Source: Actinomycetota bacterium (GTDB lineage Bacteria; Actinomycetota; Geothermincolia; Fen-727; Anoxymicrobiaceae). Taken from it: 12,292 bases of DNA. Position numbers and translations under genes: made by a program. Each line of letters begins with the position of its first letter. Position 1 is the stretch's first letter. Below are positions 1 to 6,448 of this stretch, in pieces. The notes beneath the pieces are model-generated. The model was not told where the DNA came from and ran no database searches. It was given only the letters and a program-made list of their open reading frames with translations. The DNA lies in contig JAENXM010000028.1 of the NCBI GenBank assembly GCA_016649525.1, forward strand, positions 1-12,292. The letters are read 5' to 3'.

Positions 1-618
1 CCGTAGGTAGGCTATCCGGGAGAAGCAGTCGACGGCTGTGCACTGGTAAAACTTGATGCCAGCGAATCTCAGGTGCTTGGTGTCCACCTGGACGAGCGAG
101 CCCGGGAAGGCGTCCTTCATCCACCTTCCGGCCCTGAGCTTCTTTTTGCCCCGTTTAGCGGCCTTCCTCCTCTTCCTTGACGCCTTCTCGTCGTAGAGCC
201 CCTTCCTTTTGAGGATGCGGCCCACTGAGGAGGCGGAGATCGCCACCCCGTGGTCGCGCCTCAAGACGACCGCTATCTTGTGCTTGCTCAAATACGGGTG
301 TTCCCTTCTTGCGCTTACGACGAGAGACACCGTCTCGAAAGGGATGGTGGAAGCCCTCCTCCTTTTCGGCGCGCAAGAGAGGCTTTCGAGGCCTCTCAAG
401 CCTCTCTTCTCGAACCTCCTTACCCACTTGTTCAAGGTTGTCCTCGATATCCCAAAGTAGCGGCTGGTCAGGCTCGCGTTCCCGTGCTTAAGGTAGTGGT
501 CTATCCAGCGGAGCCTTTTCCTGGCTTCCCGCGAGAGCTCCGCCGTCATCCTCTCAAGTTTCCATTGCTCGGGAAGCCTTATGTGGTAGATACTTGAAGT
601 GCCGAGATGGCCTTTCAT
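1..618 (-). CDS. IS481-like transposase, N-terminal 206 residues (runs off the left edge)
   Basis: An open frame of 206 codons reads from ATG at 618 to base 1 with no stop, so the gene is cut by the window edge rather than visibly broken. Residues about 35-75 form a helix-turn-helix (TSRYFGISRTTLNKWVRRF), and residues about 145-165 are a Lys/Arg-rich linker. From about 170 an integrase-core (rve) fold begins with VQVDTKHL, where D179 fits the first acid of the DDE triad, followed by TAVDCFSRIAYL. HTH plus rve in one frame is the IS481-type arrangement; an IS3-type OrfB is less likely because HTH and core are fused. Start choice: AAGGAGG lies just upstream of ATG. The role would be cut-and-paste or copy-type movement of its own element. 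The second and third catalytic acids are outside the window, so activity cannot be judged. Confidence 0.85.
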   Translation of the reverse strand, partial: MKGHLGTSSIYHIRLPEQWKLERMTAELSREARKRLRWIDHYLKHGNASLTSRYFGISRTTLNKWVRRFEKRGLRGLESLSCAPKRRRASTIPFETVSLVVSARREHPYLSKHKIAVVLRRDHGVAISASSVGRILKRKGLYDEKASRKRRKAAKRGKKKLRAGRWMKDAFPGSLVQVDTKHLRFAGIKFYQCTAVDCFSRIAYLR

Positions 619-620
619 TT

Positions 621-671
621 GAACACCTCCTTGCTTCGCTTACTTGTGCAAAGCAAGTACAGGGGGTGTTC
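621..671 (-). promoter_or_regulatory. Hairpin over the transposase ribosome binding site
   Basis: Two nested inverted repeats flank a short loop: GAACACC (621-627) with GGTGTTC (665-671), and CTTGCTT (630-636) with AAGCAAG (651-657). In the transposase mRNA the 3' arm contains the AAGGAGGTGTTC ribosome binding site, so a transcript entering from outside the element could fold and hide it. Many insertion sequences use this kind of hairpin to block translation from read-through mRNA; that role here is inferred. Confidence 0.55.
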
Positions 672-693
672 ACTACGTTTCTGAACCTACACA
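665..693 (-). repeat. Candidate terminal inverted repeat and left end of the insertion sequence
   Basis: Read in transposase direction, the stretch begins TGTGTAGGTTCAGAAACG and continues to the hairpin upstream of the gene. Ends starting with TGT are common in IS481-type elements. The other end is outside the window, so neither the exact boundary nor a target duplication can be confirmed. The boundary at 693 is a guess from the TGT start. Confidence 0.35.
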
Positions 694-769
694 TGTCTCC
701 TCTTACACCCACAAGCCGGCATTGTGCTATATTTATTATGCGATCTAGCGGGCATGAGAGGGGATTTCG

Positions 770-1216
770 ATGAGCGATAAAGGCGAAGAAGACGAAAAAG
801 AAAATACCATAGAAGAAGAGCCTGTTGAGGAAGGTAAAGGTCCTGGTTCTTCATCAAAGCTTTGGACCCCCTACGGCGATCAAGAGGCAAAAGGCGGGGA
901 GCCGCCCGAGAAGGGCGCGGGAGAGGAGCTGTCCGAGGAGGAGCTCCGTGAGCAGATAGAGAAGGCGCTGGAGAAGATAACCGTAAAAGACGTGGTACTC
1001 GATATGATGATCTCGCTTTCGAGCCTCGCCTACCAGAAGATGGGGATCCCTCATGAGGTCAACGAGAAGTTCCGCGACATGGAGCAGGCGAAGCTCGCCA
1101 TCGATTGCCTGGACGCTATGGTGAAGGGGCTCTCCGACAGGCTACCGGAGGACGAGCTCAAGCCCCTTTCCAGCACGATAGACAACCTGAAGATGAATTT
1201 CGTTAAGGAGTCCTGA
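770..1216 (+). CDS. DUF1844 domain protein
   Basis: This 148-residue protein has an N-terminal part (about 1-65) that is very acidic and low in complexity, rich in Glu, Gly and Pro, and probably disordered. Residues about 70-145 match the DUF1844 pattern: TVKDVVLDMMISLSSLAYQK, then an amphipathic helix with EQAKLAIDCLDAMVKGL and a closing LSSTIDNLKMNFV. DUF1844 proteins are small helical proteins of unknown function found in several anaerobic and deep-branching bacteria. GAGAGGGGA just upstream of ATG is a usable ribosome binding site. The gene lies alone between the insertion sequence and a convergent lipoprotein gene, whose stop codon is 16 bases from its own. No function is assigned. Confidence 0.85.
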   Translation: MSDKGEEDEKENTIEEEPVEEGKGPGSSSKLWTPYGDQEAKGGEPPEKGAGEELSEEELREQIEKALEKITVKDVVLDMMISLSSLAYQKMGIPHEVNEKFRDMEQAKLAIDCLDAMVKGLSDRLPEDELKPLSSTIDNLKMNFVKES

Positions 1217-1232
1217 GACAGCTCTCGCGTCG

Positions 1233-1622
1233 CTACTTCACTGCCGCTTTTGGCTGTTCTCCCTCCATCACGAGGTAATAGGTGCCCCCTGCCGGGTCGG
1301 TCGGTATCTTTGGCAGGTATGTGGGGACCAGCTGGTTGATATCAGAAGGGTAGGTGCCGTTTTCCGCATAGTAGAGCTCGACGCTCGAGTCTATGATCCT
1401 GAGGTTAGCCTCGCGTGCCGCCTCATTCGCCGCTTCCTGTGTTTCCTTCAGCAGCCCGCCCTCGGTAGCCGACTGGGTCTCAGTCGTCGTGGAACCACAA
1501 CCGGCAAGAACCGCAACAACCGAGAGGAAAAGGATCAGCATGACGAAAACGGCCAGTATTCTTTTCGGTACCAGTTCGATTCCGCATACCTCCCGATATC
1601 TAGAATTCTCCGGACAACTCAT
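1233..1622 (-). CDS. Lipoprotein with a pilin/GspG-like C-terminal segment
   Basis: From ATG at 1622 the protein has 129 residues. Basic residues (VPKR) precede a long hydrophobic stretch ending in a lipobox (VLAGC, Cys42), so export and lipid anchoring are likely. After a Ser/Thr/Glu/Ala-rich linker, residues about 68-120 contain ELYYAENGTYPSDINQLVP and PTDPAGGTYY, the layout seen in the globular domain of type II secretion pseudopilins (GspG) and type IV pilins, but without the pilin N-terminal helix. The ATG overlaps the end of the upstream Sm-like gene by 23 bases, suggesting translational coupling. The start is uncertain: a strong GGGAGG (1589-1594) lies inside the frame and is followed by ATC and CTG rather than ATG, GTG or TTG. 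A start there would give a more typical short signal peptide. Confidence 0.7.
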   Translation of the reverse strand: MSCPENSRYREVCGIELVPKRILAVFVMLILFLSVVAVLAGCGSTTTETQSATEGGLLKETQEAANEAAREANLRIIDSSVELYYAENGTYPSDINQLVPTYLPKIPTDPAGGTYYLVMEGEQPKAAVK

Positions 1623-1866
1623 CGGTGATATTACCGCCGCGCCCCACAACCTCTTCGGTCGCGATCCCCGATATCTCATCGACGTTGAGAACACAGCTCT
1701 TGTACTCCAGGGTCTCCTGCGACAAGGGGTTAATCACCGCTACGTTTGTCAAAAGGAGAAAACCGCTGTCGATAAGCTCCTCGAGTATGCCCCTGTACTT
1801 TATCGGACCACAAAAAGCGGCGACTTCCTTGCCCTTCCACTGCTCCAGGTAGCTTGTCAGGTCCAT
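1600..1866 (-). CDS. Small Sm-like-looking protein of unknown function
   Basis: This 88-residue protein starts at ATG 1866 behind GGGAGA. I do not recognise a named family. The pattern of residues about 10-70 (GKEVAAFCG, then YRGILEELIDSGFLLLTNV, then a second beta-rich part ending VLNVDEISGIA) resembles the strand order and Gly/Asp spacing of an Sm-like fold: strand, G-x-L, strand with D-x-GF-L-L-xNV, and a closing strand. Sm-like proteins bind RNA as rings, but this resemblance is by eye only and no RNA-binding residues can be confirmed. The C-terminal 15 residues are polar. The gene follows tRNA-Arg by 37 bases and overlaps the lipoprotein gene, so all three may share a transcript. Confidence 0.7.
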   Translation of the reverse strand: MDLTSYLEQWKGKEVAAFCGPIKYRGILEELIDSGFLLLTNVAVINPLSQETLEYKSCVLNVDEISGIATEEVVGRGGNITDELSGEF

Positions 1867-1903
1867 CTGTTTCTCCCATCCTGCTGTCTGTCACTTCTTT
1901 GCC

Positions 1904-1979
1904 TGGCGCGCTTGGAGGGATTCGAACCCCCGACACGTGGCTCCGGAGGCCACTGCTCTATCCCCTGAGCTACAAGCGC
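1904..1979 (-). tRNA. tRNA-Arg (anticodon CCG)
   Basis: The strand folds as a complete 76-base cloverleaf. The acceptor stem is GCGCTTG/CAAGCGC, the D stem GCTC/GAGC, the anticodon stem GTGGC/GCCAC with loop CTCCGGA, and the T stem GGGGG/CCCTC (one G-T pair) with loop TTCGAAT. The discriminator is G and the 3' CCA is encoded. Anticodon CCG reads the arginine codon CGG. No integrase gene or attachment repeat is seen next to it. Confidence 0.96.
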
Positions 1980-2004
1980 GTAAGAACCGAACTTCATGGA
2001 TGCG

Positions 2005-2502
2005 CTACCGGCAGTACTCCAGGTAGCGTTCCCACTCCGGCCGTACCCTTCCCAGCTCAAGACTCACCGTAGCGGGGCCTCGAGGAACCCCGGGCTTCCT
2101 CCTCAACTTAAGGCTGGCCTCAACAGGCAGCTTGTCCTTCTTCTTGCTGTTGCACCGCCTGCATGCCGCGACGACGTTCTCCCAGGAGTGGGCGCCCCCG
2201 CGGCTGCGGGGCACGACGTGGTCCATCGTCTCGGCCTTGCCACCGCAGTACTGGCAGGCCCAGGAGTCACGGGCAAAAACCGCCCTTCGCGAGAGGTTAG
2301 CTCTGCCGTAATAAGGAACCTTCACGTAATAGACAAGCCGGATCACCAAAGGTATCGCGATGGTGAGTTTTTCCGAGTGGAGCGCCCCGCCGTCCCCTTC
2401 CAGAACCTCGGCTTTGCCCTTGAACATGAGCACTATAGCCCGCCTCACGCTGACAGCGCACAGGGGTTCGAACGTCGCATTCAGAAGCAGTACCCTATCC
2501 AT
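2005..2502 (-). CDS. HNH endonuclease family protein
   Basis: The 165-residue protein starts MDRVLLLNATFEPLCAVS, the typical opening of a widespread family of stand-alone HNH proteins. Residues about 80-125 hold the nuclease core: CQYC (83-86), DHVVPRSRGG with Asp94 and His95, WENVVAAC with Asn109, and CRRCN (114-118). The four cysteines would bind structural zinc, and His95 plus the Asp/Asn/His region would bind the catalytic metal. Members are usually single chromosomal genes; their cellular role (repair or DNA processing) is not settled. The site upstream of ATG is weak (GGTCGGTAAT). The gene lies between the RLP gene and tRNA-Arg, and a separate promoter candidate precedes it. Nothing suggests a mobile intron or intein. 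Confidence 0.9.
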   Translation of the reverse strand: MDRVLLLNATFEPLCAVSVRRAIVLMFKGKAEVLEGDGGALHSEKLTIAIPLVIRLVYYVKVPYYGRANLSRRAVFARDSWACQYCGGKAETMDHVVPRSRGGAHSWENVVAACRRCNSKKKDKLPVEASLKLRRKPGVPRGPATVSLELGRVRPEWERYLEYCR

Positions 2503-2536
2503 ATTACCGACCGCTCGCTATTCGTCTTTCCCACGT

Positions 2537-2565
2537 ATGATACAACAAGCACGCGGAACGCCCAA
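2537..2565 (-). promoter_or_regulatory. Candidate sigma-70 type promoter for the HNH gene
   Basis: TTGGGC (2560-2565) and TATCAT (2537-2542) are separated by 17 bases, placing a transcript start about 30 bases before the HNH start codon. The -10 box matches well and the -35 box matches only at its first three bases. The 112-base gap that holds it shows no clear terminator for the RLP gene upstream. Confidence 0.35.
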
Positions 2566-2614
2566 ATTCGCAGCGGCGGTCGGGCGGTTTTCCCTCTGCT
2601 TCTCTCAGCCTTGC

Positions 2615-4006
2615 TTACCCGGTCTCGAACTCGGTATGCACACCCCACAGGCCGAGAGAGATGGCTAGTTCCTTGTTCTCCTTCGCGGCTTCCTCGAGGG
2701 GTATTCCTTTGACCGTCGCGTCTATCGCCTGCCTGAACGCCCTTGCGCCCGCGGCCGAGCCCTCCGGGTGCGCGTGTATGCCGCCGCCCGAGCCGATCAT
2801 TATGTCGTTGCCCAGCTCACGCACCGCGTCGGGCACGTTGATCGGCGTGATGCCGCCGGACGGCATAGGCATCGTGGGTTTCAAGTCACCGAACGGGTAG
2901 GTCAGGCAGCGAGCAGTCTGGTCGAACCGCTCGACGAGGTACGGCGCCTTCCCTCCAAGCGCGAACGGCACAACGAGTGCGTCCGCGCCGCAGAGTCGGG
3001 GTATCTTACCGAGCACGAGCCACGACGAGACGCCGTGCTCCGGCGCCATGTAGAAAGCGCCCGCGCAGTCCATGTGTCCGAGGATAGGCAGGTTTATGTC
3101 CTTGTCCTCGGCAAGCGCCCTCATGGCCTCGGGCCCCACCGCGAGGTAGTTGACCATAAGCGCGTTGCCACCGGCTTCGACCACCGCGTGCGCCAGATCG
3201 AACATCTTGGGCAGGCGGTCCGTGATGTTAACGGTATAGAGGGTGTGCTCGCCCGTCTCCTCAAAGACGCGCTTCTCCATCTTCATGTAGGCTTTTACCC
3301 TCCCAACAACACTGTTGTAGGCCATGTCGGCGATCAGTTCGTCATCCTTGACGACGTCACACCCACCGACGGCGGCCTTGTAGAAGAGGTCCGTTCCCAC
3401 CTCGAGAGGATAACCGCTGCAGGGCTTTATCATGTTGTTCAGGAGCGGGCGCCTCTTGCTCCTTGGTATTCCGAGCGCCCTGTATAAGCCGTCGACGCCG
3501 AACCTGGGCCCCTGGAACCCGTCCAGGAGCGCCTTCGGCATGCGCAGGTCGATCAGCTTGATCTTCCCGCCCATGCTGATGTTTCCGAGGCACGCCGTCA
3601 GGAGCATCGGTATCTGTGCTTCGATGTTGGCGGCCGGGAAAGCGATCTGGATTATGTACTGGCGCTCCTTGACGTCGTCTGGAACCATGTACTCGAACTC
3701 GGGCGCCTCGTAGACACCTATCACCTTGGCGACGTGACGTGCCCTGACCTCAGGCGTCTCCCCGGGCACCGGTATCCAGGTGCCGGTCGACTGCTCGATC
3801 GCCAGCACCGGCGAGAGAGCCACTATGTTCAGCTCTTTAGGCCATGCGGTGTAGTATGTCGCGATCACGTGGGTCTCCATGTCGATGCCCTCCGGAAGGG
3901 CGTGTGGCTCGGCATCGTAAGGTCCGAGCACGCAGGCCTCTTCTCCCGCCGGGAGCCTGCTGACCTTTGCCTTCTTGGCCGCGGCTTTTTTCTTTGGCGC
4001 TGCCAT
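2615..4006 (-). CDS. RuBisCO-like protein (form IV-type RLP)
   Basis: This 463-residue protein matches RuBisCO large chain across both domains. N-terminal domain: EQSTGTW (71-77, the E60/T65/W66 region of plant enzyme) and GN at 142 (N123). Barrel: MIKP (Lys194, equal to K175), GGCDVVKDDE with Lys220, Asp222 and Glu223 (carbamylated lysine and Mg ligands), His311 (H294), Lys353 (K334), SGGI at 383 and GSGGG at 405. Three catalytic positions differ: Cys196 for K177, Met312 for R295 and a valine for H327. Known RLPs with such changes do not fix CO2; they enolise, isomerise or decarboxylate sugar phosphates, for example in methionine salvage or D-apionate breakdown. Mg-dependent enolisation of a ketose phosphate is therefore likely, with substrate unknown. 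AAGGAGG sits 7 bases before ATG. Residues 1-15 form an unusual Lys/Ala tail. The FGGY kinase lies 65 bases upstream. Confidence 0.93.
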   Translation of the reverse strand: MAAPKKKAAAKKAKVSRLPAGEEACVLGPYDAEPHALPEGIDMETHVIATYYTAWPKELNIVALSPVLAIEQSTGTWIPVPGETPEVRARHVAKVIGVYEAPEFEYMVPDDVKERQYIIQIAFPAANIEAQIPMLLTACLGNISMGGKIKLIDLRMPKALLDGFQGPRFGVDGLYRALGIPRSKRRPLLNNMIKPCSGYPLEVGTDLFYKAAVGGCDVVKDDELIADMAYNSVVGRVKAYMKMEKRVFEETGEHTLYTVNITDRLPKMFDLAHAVVEAGGNALMVNYLAVGPEAMRALAEDKDINLPILGHMDCAGAFYMAPEHGVSSWLVLGKIPRLCGADALVVPFALGGKAPYLVERFDQTARCLTYPFGDLKPTMPMPSGGITPINVPDAVRELGNDIMIGSGGGIHAHPEGSAAGARAFRQAIDATVKGIPLEEAAKENKELAISLGLWGVHTEFETG

Positions 4007-4071
4007 CTGTCGTCCTCCTTGTCCTTGCTATCGATTGACCGATCTATCTAAATCGCCGGGAAACGATCCGT

Positions 4072-5601
4072 TTATTCACCGGCGTTTACGCGTTGATAAA
4101 GCTTCTTCAATCTCGTATACGTCTCCTTGAAAGTCACGAAAGCCTCGTCGTAGACTCTGCGGTTCTCCTCCCTCGGGGTATATACCCCGGTCACCTTGAC
4201 CGCGTCGCGCACGGACGCGAAATCGCTGTAGGTGCCCAGGCCGATGGCGGCGATCAACGCCGCCCCTCGCGCCCCGGAGTGCTGCGGCTCGGCGACAGTC
4301 TCGATACTGACTCTCAGGACGTCCGCGTATATCTGCATCCACAGTTCGCTCTTCGCCCCGCCGCCGATCGCCCTCAACACCAGGTCGTCGAAGCCACAAC
4401 CGCGAACGCCCTCCAGCATCCACCGGGCATGGAGCGCAACCCCCTCGAAGACCGACCTCGCCACGTCGCAGCGCTTGTGGTCGAGGCTCAGGTTCACGAA
4501 GCCACCCCGCACCGTTGTATCGGGGATAGGCGACCTCTCGCCGTACATCCATGGGCAGAATATCAACCCGTTGCTGCCCGGCGGCCCCTCCGCAGCGACC
4601 TTGTTCAGGTAGTCAAAGACGTCCATGCCCGGACCGTAGTCGACATCCTTCGGCGCCAGGTTCTCCGCGAACCACTTGAAACACGCCCCCGCGCTCTCCG
4701 TCTCGGACAGCAGGATGTAACGGGAAGGGTCGGCCGAAGCGATGCTCACAATCCCCTTTCGGCCGTCATTGGCGGCCTTCGGAATCGTCACGGCTATCCA
4801 CCCCGATGAGCCGACATAGACATGGCCCTGCCCGTCCAGCACCGCCCCCGAGCCGACAGTGGCGCTCGGAACGTCTCCGGTACCGCAGAAAACCGGCACC
4901 CCCGCTGGCAGACCCATCTCCTTCGCCGCGGATTCCTTCAGGTCTCCGGCCCTGTCGAAAGACGCCGCGACGCCGGGCATCTTCTCCGGGTCGAGCCGGA
5001 AGAGTTTGAAGAGCATGAGGTCCCAGTCTTTCTTCTTGAAGTTGAACATACCGGTCGCTGACGCAGCGGCGTGGTCGTAAACGAACTCGCCGCAGGAGCG
5101 GCAGACCAGGTAACTGTCAACTTCGAGTATCTTGTAGGTGTCCTTGTAGACATCGTGCTCGTGCTGCCTGAGCCACATGAGTTTGGGTATGACGTCCTTG
5201 CCGGTGGGTAGCCCGCCGGCGACAGAGAGTAGAATCGGCCTGGTAAGGCGGCGGATTATCTTGTCGGCCTGTTCCTGGGCGCGGCCATCGAGCCATATGA
5301 TCGCGGGACGCAGGGGGTTACCGTTCCGCTCGACCGGGAGCACGCCTATCATCTGTGTGGCGAATACGATGCCGGCTACTTCATCAGGAGCCGCGTCGGA
5401 CTCACCAAGCACCTCCCTGGTCGTCGACGTTATCGCCTTCCACCAGTCCCCGGGGTCCTGCTCGGCCCAGTTCTCCCGCGGATAGCTGGTATCGTAGGGC
5501 TCGAACCTGCTCGCAAGAATGTTGCCGGAGAGGTCGGTGAGAGCGGCCTTGCTCCCACCGGTCCCAACATCGTGGGCAATCAGATACCTCTTTTCAGACA
5601 T
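4072..5601 (-). CDS. FGGY-family carbohydrate kinase (xylulokinase-like)
   Basis: A 509-residue sugar kinase. The N-terminal actin-like domain opens with IAHDVGTGGSKAAL (Asp11, phosphate-binding loop), and WLDGRA (103-108) is the sugar-site motif common in xylulokinases. GTGDVPSATVGSGA contains the probable catalytic base Asp243, and GGGAKSELWMQIYADVL (413-429) is the FGGY signature of the C-terminal domain. Reaction: ATP-dependent phosphorylation of a ketose or polyol in the cytoplasm; the exact sugar cannot be read from sequence. No transporter or aldolase is adjacent, but the RLP gene follows directly, so the kinase product is the natural candidate for the RLP substrate. Start: an earlier ATG at 5613 touches AGGGAGG with no spacing, so the ATG at 5601, 12 bases from it, is preferred. 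Length is normal for the family. Confidence 0.92.
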   Translation of the reverse strand: MSEKRYLIAHDVGTGGSKAALTDLSGNILASRFEPYDTSYPRENWAEQDPGDWWKAITSTTREVLGESDAAPDEVAGIVFATQMIGVLPVERNGNPLRPAIIWLDGRAQEQADKIIRRLTRPILLSVAGGLPTGKDVIPKLMWLRQHEHDVYKDTYKILEVDSYLVCRSCGEFVYDHAAASATGMFNFKKKDWDLMLFKLFRLDPEKMPGVAASFDRAGDLKESAAKEMGLPAGVPVFCGTGDVPSATVGSGAVLDGQGHVYVGSSGWIAVTIPKAANDGRKGIVSIASADPSRYILLSETESAGACFKWFAENLAPKDVDYGPGMDVFDYLNKVAAEGPPGSNGLIFCPWMYGERSPIPDTTVRGGFVNLSLDHKRCDVARSVFEGVALHARWMLEGVRGCGFDDLVLRAIGGGAKSELWMQIYADVLRVSIETVAEPQHSGARGAALIAAIGLGTYSDFASVRDAVKVTGVYTPREENRRVYDEAFVTFKETYTRLKKLYQRVNAGE

Positions 5602-5695
5602 CCCTGTAAACATCCTCCCTGAAAAGGTCTTACACTCATGTCTGACGCTGACCTGATGATAACTGGCGCAGGCTTCAGGCTGTCACGGCCGGTTA

Positions 5696-5724
5696 ATTAT
5701 ACACCACCGGAAGGTCCCTGCTTA
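5696..5724 (-). promoter_or_regulatory. Weak candidate promoter before the kinase gene
   Basis: A perfect TATAAT (5696-5701) overlaps the stop codon of the DUF3786 gene, with TAAGCA at the -35 distance (17-base spacer), a poor match. It lies about 95 bases before the kinase start and could give the kinase and RLP genes their own transcript. The match may be chance. Confidence 0.25.
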
Positions 5725-6337
5725 CGGGTATCCAGCCCTACCATCCGCTCCGCGAGGACGACGCCGAGCGCCGCAAGATCCTCTGAATGAAGGTAGTGAG
5801 GGGCGCCCGGTGGAAAGAGTATCCTCGCGGATCCCTCTTCGACTTCCGACGGCTTCCAGAGGACGACCAGCAGAGACAGGCGCGGGAACACGGGGATATC
5901 GAACGAGCGGTCGCCCATCCGGGCGGGCTCGCCCCACAGCTCTCGTGCCGGCGCCTCTATCCCACCGGGGTTGTCGCTGAAATGACCGGCCATCCTCTGC
6001 TCCGCCATCTGCTCGAACGCACTCGCGAAATGGCGGGCACGGGGCATGTCCCTGTACGCAAGCCACCCCTGGTCTCTAAGGGGTTCTCCCCTGTAAACCA
6101 GGTAGTGAAGGACCAGCACGACCACTGCGCCTTCCAGTCGCCTCCCATCGCTACTGTTGACCAACCCCCCGGGAACGAGACCTCAAGCTCCTGTCCGAGA
6201 AACGGGACCGTGAACGTCCCGCTGCCGTCGTCGAACGACACGCCTCTTTCAGCTACGATCTTATGAGGGTCGAGCCGCGCCAGATCCTCGGCCGCCTTCT
6301 TCTCTGCTATCGTGTATGCTTTTCTGTCCTCGAACAT
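5697..6337 (-). CDS. DUF3786 domain protein, reading frame broken by a one-base shift
   Basis: Two overlapping frames together make one DUF3786 protein. From ATG 6337, the first frame gives residues 1-58 (AEKKAAEDLARLDPHKIVAE, then FLGQELEVSFPGG). The other frame continues with LEGAVVVLVLHYLVYRGEPL, the GWLAYRDMP segment, FDIPVFPRLSLLVVLW and HSEDLAALG up to TAA at 5697. All are conserved DUF3786 blocks in family order, total about 213 residues. The switch falls at a run of six G (plus-strand C at 6165-6170); one extra G would restore a single frame. This could be a sequencing or assembly error, a recent inactivating deletion, or a -1 ribosomal shift on G GGG GGT. DUF3786 is common in anaerobes; its function is unknown. 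It heads the likely kinase/RLP operon. Confidence 0.8.
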
Positions 6338-6369
6338 CGTCGGCGTCTGATTCTCCCCTGACCGGCATT

Positions 6370-6398
6370 AAAGTAATCAGGCAGTCCCTTGGGGTCAA
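6370..6398 (-). promoter_or_regulatory. Candidate promoter for the DUF3786-kinase-RLP operon
   Basis: TTGACC (6393-6398) and TACTTT (6370-6375) are spaced by 17 bases in the 111-base gap between two divergent genes. Transcription would start about 25 bases before the DUF3786 start codon, leaving GGGGAG in the leader. The -35 box is strong and the -10 box weak. On the opposite strand a TACAAT at 6427-6432 could serve the divergent membrane-protein gene, giving it a very short leader, but no good -35 box accompanies it. Confidence 0.4.
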
Positions 6399-6448
6399 GC
6401 GTTCCCGCGAAACCCGCGCGCTCCTGTACAATACACCCGTAAGTCGAA

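Noticed and set aside
1393..1968. Plus-strand open frame (191 codons) over the lipoprotein, Sm-like gene and tRNA
   Set aside because: It runs through a tRNA gene and two better supported genes, and has no motif.
1904..1979. tRNA-Arg as an attachment site of an integrated element
   Set aside because: No integrase, no partial tRNA repeat and ordinary genes on both sides.
2768..3487. Long plus-strand open frame (239 codons) opposite the RLP gene
   Set aside because: Opposite strand of a conserved gene in GC-rich DNA; no recognisable domain.
2615..4006. A carbon-fixing RuBisCO
   Set aside because: K177, R295 and H327 equivalents are replaced and no phosphoribulokinase or small subunit gene is nearby; an RLP is the better call.
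4093..4809. Long plus-strand open frame (238 codons) opposite the kinase gene
   Set aside because: Same reason: antisense shadow of a clear FGGY kinase.
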